A DNA stretch of 64,000 bases, from the NCBI GenBank assembly GCA_021613535.1, contig CP075494.1:15748001-15812000 (forward strand), written 5' to 3'. Within the stretch, counting starts at the first letter, position 1. Each line of letters begins with the position of its first letter. This document shows, piece by piece, positions 55,795-64,000 of this stretch. This stretch comes from Adineta vaga. Its lineage: Eukaryota > Rotifera. The position numbers and the translations under genes were made by a program. The notes under the pieces were generated by a model. That model saw only the letters and a program-made list of their open reading frames with translations. It ran no database searches and was not told where the DNA came from.

Positions 55795-56428
55795 CTAAAA
55801 TAATAAATCAAATAACCTTTATATCGATTTTATCTGACTATGACACTATGAGCAATGATTATATCATTGAAGAAATTAAATATGATTTGTTCTTAACCAT
55901 TCAAAGTTATCTGAAGAAGAATACTATTCTATTATCGATAGATGTCAGAATTATATAAGTTCTTCATGGACAGTTAATGAAGAAAATAAACGAAGATTAG
56001 AATTTCTCTATTCTAAACTAATAGCAAAATGAAGGAATGTTCTTGCTTACTTTTTCATACATCAATGAAGGCGAGGACCATATTCAATTTCAAAACAGTG
56101 AATAATGAGCCAACGATAAAGCAAATGATAACTGCAATGAATTTTCTCGTTACTATAACTTTTTCTGCAACAACTATTGATAATAACTGTAACGATATGA
56201 CATTGATAGCGAGAATTATGAATTAAAATATCACAATTCCATCAGCTCAATCATTACTTTTTAAGGAACTTTTGTTGATAGATTATCGAAGATACATCGT
56301 AATTGAACAATTATTTTTAACCAACGGCAAATAACAATAAAAGTTATTGTTCAGTTTTGTATATCTTCTGACCCTTAAATAATGAGAATATATATGTTCT
56401 CGTCCGCCACAAATAACAGTGCTTATAA
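55795..56428. other. intergenic stretch with one possible broken small frame
   Basis: At 55848 an ATG opens MSNDYIIEEIKYDLFLTIQ; the neighbouring frame continues KLSEEEYYSIIDRCQNYISSSW to a stop at about 56031. The two would join with a one-base shift. It may be a decayed small gene divergent from the PPR gene; no family recognised. Confidence 0.35.
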
Positions 56429-58054
56429 ATGTGTAGTAATAAACTTCCGATTGAAGAAGAAAGTATAAGTCATTTAAAACTTTTCAGACGAAACAAAAAG
56501 AAAATGAATCGATTAACAAGTTTTGATGATTTACCGGATGAAATTCTTCTTATAATTTGTCATTATTTAAATCCAACAGATGTTCTCAAAGCTTTCCTTA
56601 ATTATAATAAACGTCTCCTTTCCTGTATTTCTAAATATCATCAACATATTGATTTAACAAAATGTTCCTATACAGATTTGAAAAACAAATCAAACCATTC
56701 CAACTAATCGTTAGTAATGCAAAACTTCCAACACAAATTGCTACATTCGTTAATGTATGTCAATCAGAATTAGATTTTTCTTCTTCTGATACACGTCATT
56801 AAGCATTCTTTGATGAAAGACAAGATACTCTCTGTAGTTTAATTTACTGTATAAAAAAATTTCAATCTTTAGAATCCTTACGTATTATCCAATCAACATT
56901 GAATAACAGCACAGATTCAATTGATTATTATGATAATGAACGATTTCGTAATTTTATCTTTTCTGTTCCTTCTACAACGATAAATCAACTTGAATTAATG
57001 ACTAATCATCGAATTATTCTTGATAAAAAACTTCATCAAAATCTTTCTCTTAAATATTTAACTATTTCTTTGCAAACTATTGATGATCTTTATATTCTTC
57101 TCGATAATCTTGTACCAAATTTAACTTTTCTGAAGATAACAATATGTGAAAATACTGTTTATCAACAATCATCATTACCCGAGCCATGGCCACGTGAATT
57201 CATGTGTTATTTAAATGAATTTCAATTAATAACAAACGAACGTGTAACATTAACTTTTGATCAATTAAGTTCTCTTTTTATGCCAATGAATCAATTGAAA
57301 AAATTAACACTGAAAATATTATTTCATATTAAGTTTCTTTCACAACTTGAAAATTTCTATTGTTCAATTACGACAGAAACTAACATCAATATGCAGGTTA
57401 GTTATGCTTTTTCGAATTCGATTTGTAAAGAATCATTTATATACTATTTCTTGGTCTTTATCATCACTTCAAACATCGTTGTTATCAAGTAATGATAAAA
57501 CAAAGTATCTGTTTAAATGTTTGACATTTAAAAATTTATCAATCTTCTCTCATTTCATCATCACGTTTTCCAAATATTCATTCACTTACTGTTCTACAAG
57601 AATGTAATTTCTTGTTCGAGAATTCTCAAAGATTTCAAAAACTTTGTTGTTTAGTTACGGAACATATCAACATGGTTCCATCTTCATACAACGTGTTTAT
57701 ACTCTAGATTTATATGATACAGAACAATTACTAAATCATCCAAAAATTTATCCAAATATATGATATTTATCTCAAGGACAAAATTTATTTTGTTCTTTAA
57801 CAACTATCAGCAGTATTGAAAAACATTTTCCTAATCTTGACTCACTGGGATTTTCAATTGAATCAAATGATGATTATTATAATAATATGAATATGTTACT
57901 CAATAAGAAATATTTTCCAAATTTATTATTTTTAAGAACGACTTGAAATAATATTGATCTATGGATTGTAGCTAAAACATTATTAAAATGGAGATCAACA
58001 CCTTTTTATGCATATCATGATTTTGTTACAAATGACTTGATTATTTGTTTATAA
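56429..58054 (+). pseudogene. F-box/leucine-rich protein pseudogene
   Basis: Starts in an intact F-box (FDDLPDEILLIICHYLNPTDVLKAF...LTKCSYTDLK, residues about 31-80). Right after, at about 56680, one A is missing from a run and the frame shifts; a TAA follows at 56801 in the next segment (DTRH then stop). The middle part (56899-57400) is open and leucine-rich (LELMTNHRIILDKKLHQNLSL), then more breaks before RVYTLDLYDTEQLLNHPKIYPNI and a final segment ending near 58054. F-box proteins are SCF ubiquitin-ligase substrate adaptors; this copy cannot make a full one. Bdelloids carry many such genes. Confidence 0.8.
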
Positions 58055-58251
58055 TTCAATTTTTTTTATTCGATCATTTAATGAATCAGAAATATAAATT
58101 GAGTTTGTTTCATTTTTTTTCCTTTTCCTCTTATAATAATAGTTGCATTCTGTTGCCCGTCAGTTTGTTTTAAAAATAAAAATTAGAAGAAATCAAACTG
58201 CGTATGAAATGAAGATTTTGATTTATTTTTCAAAATAAAACATACAGAACA

Positions 58252-58874
58252 CTAATACTTAAATTTACCGGAGTCTTTCAGACGATAATCAGTTTCAGAA
58301 TCAAAGTCATCAAAGAGATCATCTGGTTGACTTGTCGTCGTTCGGAATCGTGGAATTCCTTCATCTCCTTTTCTTTCTGGCGTGCCTGACAATCCGTAAG
58401 AATCAGCATCTCCTTTTCCTCCGTAGAATCCCGGCATTCCTGGAAAACCACGATTCCCTTTTTCTCCTGGAAGTCCAGGAGGACCTCAGACACCAATCAC
58501 CATCAAAGTTTTCTGTATATCGTTGATACCTAATTTATAAAAGAACAAAGATTAAACATATGGTACCAGCATCATTCGAAAATCCATGATGAGAACTTTC
58601 TTACTTTGTTGAATTTGAGTTGTTATATTCACAAAGAGTTCATCAAGTTCTTCTCTTCCAACACAATGTTGTGTGCAATCATTCTAGAATTTATTTTATT
58701 TATATTTACAAATCAAACTTTATTATTTTCAATACTCACATTTACAGTTATGTTTCGTAGTTGTTCTTCAATTCGACCGATTCGATCAATGAATGATAAT
58801 TCTGATGTATTTTCATAATCAGATTGACCTTTTGTTTGATAAATAAGAAAGAAAACTATCTAACAGACATTCAT
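58252..58874 (-). pseudogene. collagen-like pseudogene sharing its first exons with the NHL gene
   Basis: Exons 1 and 2 (58874-58740 and about 58684-58607) nearly match those of the NHL gene at 60.7 kb. Codon 5 is TAG where the other has Trp, cutting the signal peptide. Exon 3 then codes Gly-x-y repeats (GPPGLPGEKGNRGFPGMPG, and GLSGTPERKGDEG) ending in an acidic tail (DDLFDDFDSETDY); a TGA sits just before the first GPP. So it is a dead short collagen with a shared N-terminus. Two independent stops argue against assembly error. Confidence 0.7.
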
Positions 58875-59273
58875 CGATGATATATAAAAGATATTCTGTC
58901 TGATACATAAGTTTGATAAGATGGACATATCTCAAACGAATCGATGACAGAAATAATGTTGTCTGAATGTTAACAAGTTATTTTAAGAGAAAAAATAACT
59001 GTCACTTGATATATAATATAAAAATGAGAATACTGTCAGAATATCTCGAGTTTCATTTATGAGATATAATTTGTTGTTTTGAAGATACATATTTTCGATG
59101 CAACATTGCATAAAAATCGGAAAATGATTTGGTGTTTGAATTTGTTTATTTGTAAAAGAATTTTAAAAATTAGATCGGAAAACAAGAGATTGACACATAT
59201 TCCTTTGACTCGATAACAAAATTGTATAGTAGATAGAAAAGAGTGAATAATTACATAAACAAAATATTTTTAT
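58875..59273. other. short intergenic stretch
   Basis: Separates the collagen-like pseudogene from the NHL gene; nothing recognised. Confidence 0.5.
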
Positions 59274-60696
59274 TTAATTCTCATTGATTTCAAATTTTTG
59301 AACTCGATCATTTCCATTATCAACAACATAAAGATTTCTTTGTTGATCAAATATTAAACCAGTCGGATAGAACAATTGATCTTCTCTATTTCCTCGTCTA
59401 TTTCCACCAACAATAATTTCACCCTCTGAACAATTTTTACACCAACGCATAATTCGATGATTTCCACGATCTGCTATATATATATCACCGAAATTATCAA
59501 CAACAATTCCTTGCGGATTTGATAATTGATTAAGCTTTTCTCCATTACCATTTCCACCAGCAACAATAATTCCTTCTTTTGCATTTTTATTCCATTTCAT
59601 AATACGATGATTAAGTTCATCTGAAATATAAATTGATTTTTCAACATTGATAAACATAAAACCAGGAAGATGAAATTGATTGAGATGATTTCCACTTTCA
59701 TTTCCACCAGCAATTACAAAACCTTGTTTGTCTCCTTGTTTCCATCGTTTTATTTCATGTTTAACAGAATCGGAAACATAAATTGATTTATCTTTATCCA
59801 TTGTAATTCCATAACAATCAATATTTGTAATTAAAATTTTCGGATCTGTTACATTTTTCATTGACCATTGAACAATTCTTCGATTTTCTCGATCACAAAT
59901 GATTAAAGAATCAGTTTCTTGATTAACAACAATATTAGTTGGACATTTCAATTGATTTATTCGATATCCTTGACCATTTCCACCTGCAATAATTTGTCCC
60001 TTGATTTCATCAAATTTCCATTGAACAACTCGATCATTTAAACAATCCGCAATGAAAATTGTTTTCTTCGTATCAATAAACATTCCTAAAGGATAATCAA
60101 GTTGATTTCGTTCATTTCCCTTTCCATTTCCTCCAACAATCGTTATTCCATTTTGTTTCCATTGGAATTTTTCTAAAATAAATAAACATTTTTTAAAATT
60201 CTCATCACAAATTCTTTGAAATACGTGTTGGATTTTTGGTAGATTTTGCTGGTTTACATGAACAATCTTTATTCGTTTGTCGAGAATGATCATGTTCTTC
60301 CTTTTCTTTTTCAAAATCAGTAAGTCCAGAAGGATTTTGAATAACATGTACTTTCAAAATTTGTTTCAATTCATCCATATCTAATTAACTAATTGTAAAT
60401 CTTATAATAGTATTACTTTGTGCTTACTTTCTTGAATTTGAGTTGTTATATTCACAAAGAATTCATCAAATTCTTCTCTTCCAACACAATGTTGCGCACA
60501 ATCATTCTAGAATTTATTTAATTTATACTTAAAAATCAAAATTTATCATTTTTATACTCACATTAGCAGTTATGTTTCGTAGTTGTTCTTCAATCCGACC
60601 AATACGATCGATGAATGATAATTCTGATGTATTTTCATAATCAGATTGAGCTTTTGTTTGATAAATAAGAAAGAAAACTATCCAACAGAAATTCAT
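59274..60696 (-). CDS. secreted NHL-repeat protein, 422 aa
   Basis: Four exons on the minus strand: 60696-60562, 60506-60428, 60380-60225, 60172-59274 (1269 nt in frame). Signal peptide MNFCWIVFFLIYQTKAQS, then a short helical region (FIDRIGRIEEQLRNITAN, DCAQHCVGREEFDEFF), a Cys-containing linker (DCSCKPAKS) and six NHL blades. Each blade has the pattern GGNGxGxxxNQLxxPxGIxVDxxxxIYIADxxNHRIxxW. NHL propellers bind ligands or act in extracellular assembly; the ones in bdelloids are a large family. The exon 3 donor was chosen at 60225 because it alone keeps frame into the first blade. The start is a clean signal peptide. Confidence 0.88.
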
Positions 60697-61405
60697 TGTT
60701 GATAAACAGATTAGATTCTACATAAAGGTAGATGAACGTGTTTATATATACATATATATGAGTATAGTAAGATGGGTTTGTTCCCAAAAATTCTACGACG
60801 GGAATTCATGATGATGTCATGTCAACAAAAGTATTCTGGGAGAATAATAATTTGTCGTATCTTATTATAATGAGATAAGAAGAAACTTGTTAATGTGTAT
60901 TTACTCATAGATCGAATATTTTCATTAGAATTCGTTTAATACATTCAAATATAAACTTTCAATCTAAATATATTATTCTTTAATAGATTGCGCCATACTT
61001 CACGGAGAAAGAATCAAATGATTATAAAAGTGTCATATGAAATGAAAGAGCTTTCAAAGGTGAGAAGAAATATTGTTTAAAATAGTCTCCGATCAAGTAT
61101 TGATATAGATAAAGGTATGATCAAAGAATCATTCAAGAAAAGTTCCATGGAAAAGATTGTTAAATCCGTTTTCAAGGAAATATCTCATTAAGTTGATCAA
61201 GTAATTTTCCTCGATCAATCAACATATATATTGTTATACATTTCTTTTTCTAACGATACTACAACAGTTAGTTGGAAAGATATCAATAATCCTTTGAGTA
61301 GAAAATTATAAGGGATTCAGTTCTATTCAAGCGTTTTTTGTAATGATTATTATTTGACAAGCTGAATTTCTTTGACAGGATCTCAAGTATTTATTTACGA
61401 AAAAT
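60697..61405. other. intergenic stretch
   Basis: AT-rich; (TA)-type tract near 60740-60757. No gene recognised. Confidence 0.5.
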
Positions 61406-62302
61406 CTAATGGATTAAAGCAGAAAAAATAGTTAAAATAATTTGATTGAAAAATAAAATTGATGAAGCTTTTGACGTTGTTAATTCGAATTTTGATGTTG
61501 ATTTAAGTGTTGTTGTTGTTGATGATTCTGCGTTCGAAGAAGTCGTCATATCAATTGATGTTTCAAATAATTTTATCATTTGAAATCGAAACCACATTAG
61601 ATTAATGATTTCATTAGTATTTTCCTTGCTATTACATCTGTTCGTTTTGCATATATAAATGAGATTATGTGTGATAGAATTTTGCTGTTTATTCAGTTTG
61701 ACGAATGTAGTCAAACGAGATTGTGAAGGTATTTTTGTAGATATACAATCAAATGAATAATTGTTTGAGTTTAATTTAGTATAGCACGTTCCTTTGTAAC
61801 ACTCACCGAACTGATTGTAGTTATTGGCTTGAAGGCAATGGATAGGATTTGATCCAGCTATATGAGGATGTAACAACTTTATTAATAGTTTTTGAATAGA
61901 TGAGTAAGTTTTTCCTTCGAATAACATCCATCGACCAGCAGTTATAACTTGTTGTAAATCACACATATCTGTCAAACACATCCCTTTAATTGTAGTAACG
62001 ATTGGATTATTTGTAGTTATTTGCACCATAGTATCCACCAATCTTTCGTCAACATTGCTAATCTCCAAATTTCGAAATGTAACTTGAAGTTGATGTTCAA
62101 TATGCCAAAGACTCAGCTGAAAGGGACAAGTCGTCTTTTCCTGTATTTCATTCATCAGATGCAACGTCATATCTTCGAGTTGTTTATTCGGATCATCTTC
62201 ATTCCATTCTATTTTATTATCATTTATATTTGAAAGACATTTTATCTGATAACTAGTTTTGCTTGAAACAAGCAACAAAATCGACCATACTTGTACATGC
62301 AT
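61406..62302 (-). CDS. Ly6/uPAR-like GPI-anchored surface protein, 298 aa
   Basis: Single exon. Signal peptide (MHVQVWSILLLVSSKTSYQ), a Cys-bearing region with TTCPFQLSLW and CLTDMCDLQQVITAG, then a second Cys unit ECYKGTCYTKLN...FDCIST ending IYICKTNRCNSKEN, the CxxxxCN ending typical of three-finger (Ly6/uPAR) domains. A Ser/Thr-rich stalk (MTTSSNAESSTTTTLKSTS) leads to a hydrophobic C-terminus (SSILFFNQIILTIFSALIH), as expected for GPI anchoring. Surface receptor or ligand-binding role is by family; partner unknown. Cys spacing is imperfect for a single Ly6 domain, so two degenerate units are likely. Confidence 0.65.
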   Translation of the reverse strand: MHVQVWSILLLVSSKTSYQIKCLSNINDNKIEWNEDDPNKQLEDMTLHLMNEIQEKTTCPFQLSLWHIEHQLQVTFRNLEISNVDERLVDTMVQITTNNPIVTTIKGMCLTDMCDLQQVITAGRWMLFEGKTYSSIQKLLIKLLHPHIAGSNPIHCLQANNYNQFGECYKGTCYTKLNSNNYSFDCISTKIPSQSRLTTFVKLNKQQNSITHNLIYICKTNRCNSKENTNEIINLMWFRFQMIKLFETSIDMTTSSNAESSTTTTLKSTSKFELTTSKASSILFFNQIILTIFSALIH

Positions 62303-62932
62303 CGTTAAAAATTTCTAAACTGAATAAAAACATACGATTTTATTCTCAGGTGAATATATACACTATCATACATATATGTTAATTTGAATGCAAAGTGCCA
62401 GCAGTGACAAACTCTAAAATCTAACTCAGTTATTCCTCCTTAACATCCTTCCAAAAAGATTCGAACTGAATAGTCAAATACCTAAATAGTTGAGAGTCTG
62501 AGGATATAGATGCGGAAGAAAGACCGGTAGCAATCTACATTTCCATACTCTAACCTTCACATCTTGTTCTTATAGTCTTCTGTTATTTTTTAAGAATCTT
62601 TAATTATTCTTATCGTGAAGATAAAAAATCTATGAAGTTGGTGAGTATATAATTCAAGGTAAATGATAACAGAAATATTCACTATACCATCGTTATTTTT
62701 ATTCTCATACATTCGTATCAACATAATAATCCATATATAATCAATATTTATATATTTTTTTTCATCAGTTTGTCTCACTATAATATCGATCGAATATAAC
62801 TAAAATTGTTAAGAAAACATAAATATTAACTCATCTAATAAATACACTAAAGAAAACAAAGTAAAGTATATTAAATTTCAGTTAAGCTGAAATGATACGT
62901 CTTCTTGAAAAACAAAATTTTTACAACAAATG
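62303..62932. other. intergenic stretch with a possible hairpin element H
   Basis: A diverged G/C-asymmetric inverted pair at 62490-62553 (GTTGAGAGTCTGAGG... against CCATACTCTAACC) looks like a decayed copy of the hairpin elements. Otherwise nothing recognised. Confidence 0.4.
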
Positions 62933-63335
62933 TTATTTCAATGATTTCTGAGTAAAATTTTGCCAAAAACCTTTGTCAAAAACATGTTGATCAATCCAAA
63001 TTTTAATCCAATTAATTTGAATTTTCTGATATTGACTTTGTAATTGATGTTTAGATAAAATAATATGAAATTTTTGTTTTGTTAACCAAAATGAAGTTTG
63101 AAATGATTGATTATATCGTAGATGAGAAAGATTTGTTTGAAGATTAATCTCATAGGGTGTGGGTATGGTTAGAAACGTGATTCTTTCCATCGAGACATAT
63201 ACACAAACACACCCTTAAGGTATAAAAGTTTCAAATGAACGAAATTTGATTTCTTTAGGAAGTTGGTTAAATAAGTCAAATGATGAAAATTTTTGTAAGA
63301 AGAATTTAATTTGACCAGATGTACCTCATTCTGAA
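62933..63335 (-). pseudogene. coding-like fragment interrupted by hairpin element G
   Basis: On the minus strand the frame reads FSSFDLFNQLPKEIKFRSF up to ETFIP, then the hairpin element brings a TAA, and the same frame resumes as INLQTNLSHLRYNQSF and continues to a stop at 62933. The two halves look like one reading frame split by the insertion. No family recognised. It lies just after the helical-repeat gene and could be that gene's lost 3' exons or a separate dead gene. Confidence 0.5.
63150..63219. repeat. hairpin element G with telomere-like arms
   Basis: Left arm AGGGTGTGGGTATGG; right arm ACACAAACACACCCTTAAGG. It sits inside the coding-like fragment 62933-63335 and introduces a stop. 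Confidence 0.75.
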
Positions 63336-63359
63336 ATACGAAATGAAGAAATTGCAAAT

Positions 63360-64000
63360 CTATACTCCAAATAAACGAGCCAAATCTTTTCGATTTTCTT
63401 CAACAAAAATACGATCATCACCAGTAGGTGTAACAACTAAAGATTGGCATAAAAGTTTTAACAAATGTTGAGCTTTGTCTATTTGTGATGTTCGATAATA
63501 GAGACGAAGTAGTCCTATAATCCCTTGGTATAGAAAAGGTGATACTAGTCCAGTATTTGTTGATAAACCAAATTCATGTATTTCGAGAAGTTTCTTGTAA
63601 GATTTAAATGCATTCTCAGTGTCATTAGTGTCACCATACATTTTACCTGGAAAAAGTTGAAAGTAAACATTAAATTTTTATACAAACAATGTTCTATAAA
63701 GTACATGAGAAGAACAAAAGAGAAAACTAAATATTGCGTGAGATTGTCGAGCTTCTTCACCGAGTATTCAAAACTTTCTACAGCGTTTTTTTTAGATAAT
63801 TTTCATCATTCGCTTCATTGTTAAAGAAAACTGATATCACAAAGTCAAAGAGTTTTTGAAATAACGAACTGAGTTCTTCTCTCAACTTTAACTTACCTAA
63901 AGCCAATAACGGTTCAATTAATCCAAATCGATATCTTTCTCTTCCAGATTCCTTGTATGTATTTTCAATATCTGTCATCATTTTTAGCATTTCACCGATT
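63360..64000 (-). CDS. helical-repeat (TPR/PPR-like) protein, 3' part only
   Basis: Partial; the 5' end lies beyond the right edge. Two exons seen: 64000 to about 63897, then about 63650-63360, in frame across a 246-bp intron (LLALG|KMYGDTND). The text RFGLIEPLLALGKMYGDTND, ENAFKSYKKLLEIHEFGL, YQGIIGLLRLYYRTSQIDKAQHLLKLL has the helix-turn-helix spacing of TPR or PPR repeats (small residues and aromatic positions as expected). It ends DLARLFGV. Too little is visible to name it. Confidence 0.65.

Noticed and set aside
1-64000. CRISPR arrays, bacterial operons, plasmid or phage genes, riboswitches
   Set aside because: Nothing of the kind was seen; introns, tRNA type and protein families are all animal.

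Overview
The window is nuclear DNA from a small, intron-rich, AT-rich animal genome, almost certainly a bdelloid rotifer of the Rotaria/Adineta type. Grounds seen here: introns mostly 45-85 bp with GT-AG ends; proteins of styles I know from bdelloids (divergent rhodopsin-type GPCRs, F-box/LRR proteins, secreted NHL-repeat proteins, secreted PAN domains); a plant-like DYW-type PPR protein; and repeated TGTGGG-like DNA, the telomere unit reported for bdelloids. No viral genome, plasmid, CRISPR array or bacterial operon is present. All names come from reading motifs by eye; no search was run.

Layout. 0-2 kb: three identical tRNA-Asp(GUC) genes. 2-8.5 kb, plus strand: a coiled-coil protein, a DIPK1/FAM69 pseudokinase, a SETD4-like SET-domain protein, and a PRDX6-type peroxiredoxin with a one-base frameshift. 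8.5-11 kb is empty apart from a spaced motif. 11-16 kb: a p62-like PB1-ZZ protein, a GPCR, and a nucleoredoxin with two thioredoxin and two ZZ modules. 16-20 kb: four tandem trypsin-like units, all broken. 20-24 kb: three small secreted-protein genes, each with a TATA box; the first is a striking 21-repeat protein. 25-36 kb: a leucine-rich relic, three GPCR loci (one dead), WDHD1, and two tiny genes. 36.7-38.1 kb: a 743-bp inverted-repeat element holding a telomere-like array, with two hairpin elements beside it. 38-42.1 kb: three related secreted or membrane proteins with a possible tubby/LURP-one-like ending. 44-51 kb: a secreted protein of unknown function, an SLC26/SulP transporter, and two small multi-span membrane proteins. 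53.4-55.8 kb: the PPR-DYW gene. 56-62.3 kb: an F-box pseudogene, a collagen-like pseudogene and an NHL-repeat gene that share their first two exons, and a Ly6-like surface protein. 63.3-64 kb: the 3' part of a helical-repeat protein running off the right edge.

The genes do not form a pathway. The main themes are (1) dispersed hairpin elements with G-rich telomere-like arms, about eight copies plus one array inside a larger inverted-repeat element; (2) many tandem duplicates in decay (proteases, GPCRs, F-box, collagen/NHL); (3) a cluster of secreted proteins with strong TATA promoters; (4) 3' splice acceptors just upstream of many start codons, as expected for spliced-leader trans-splicing.
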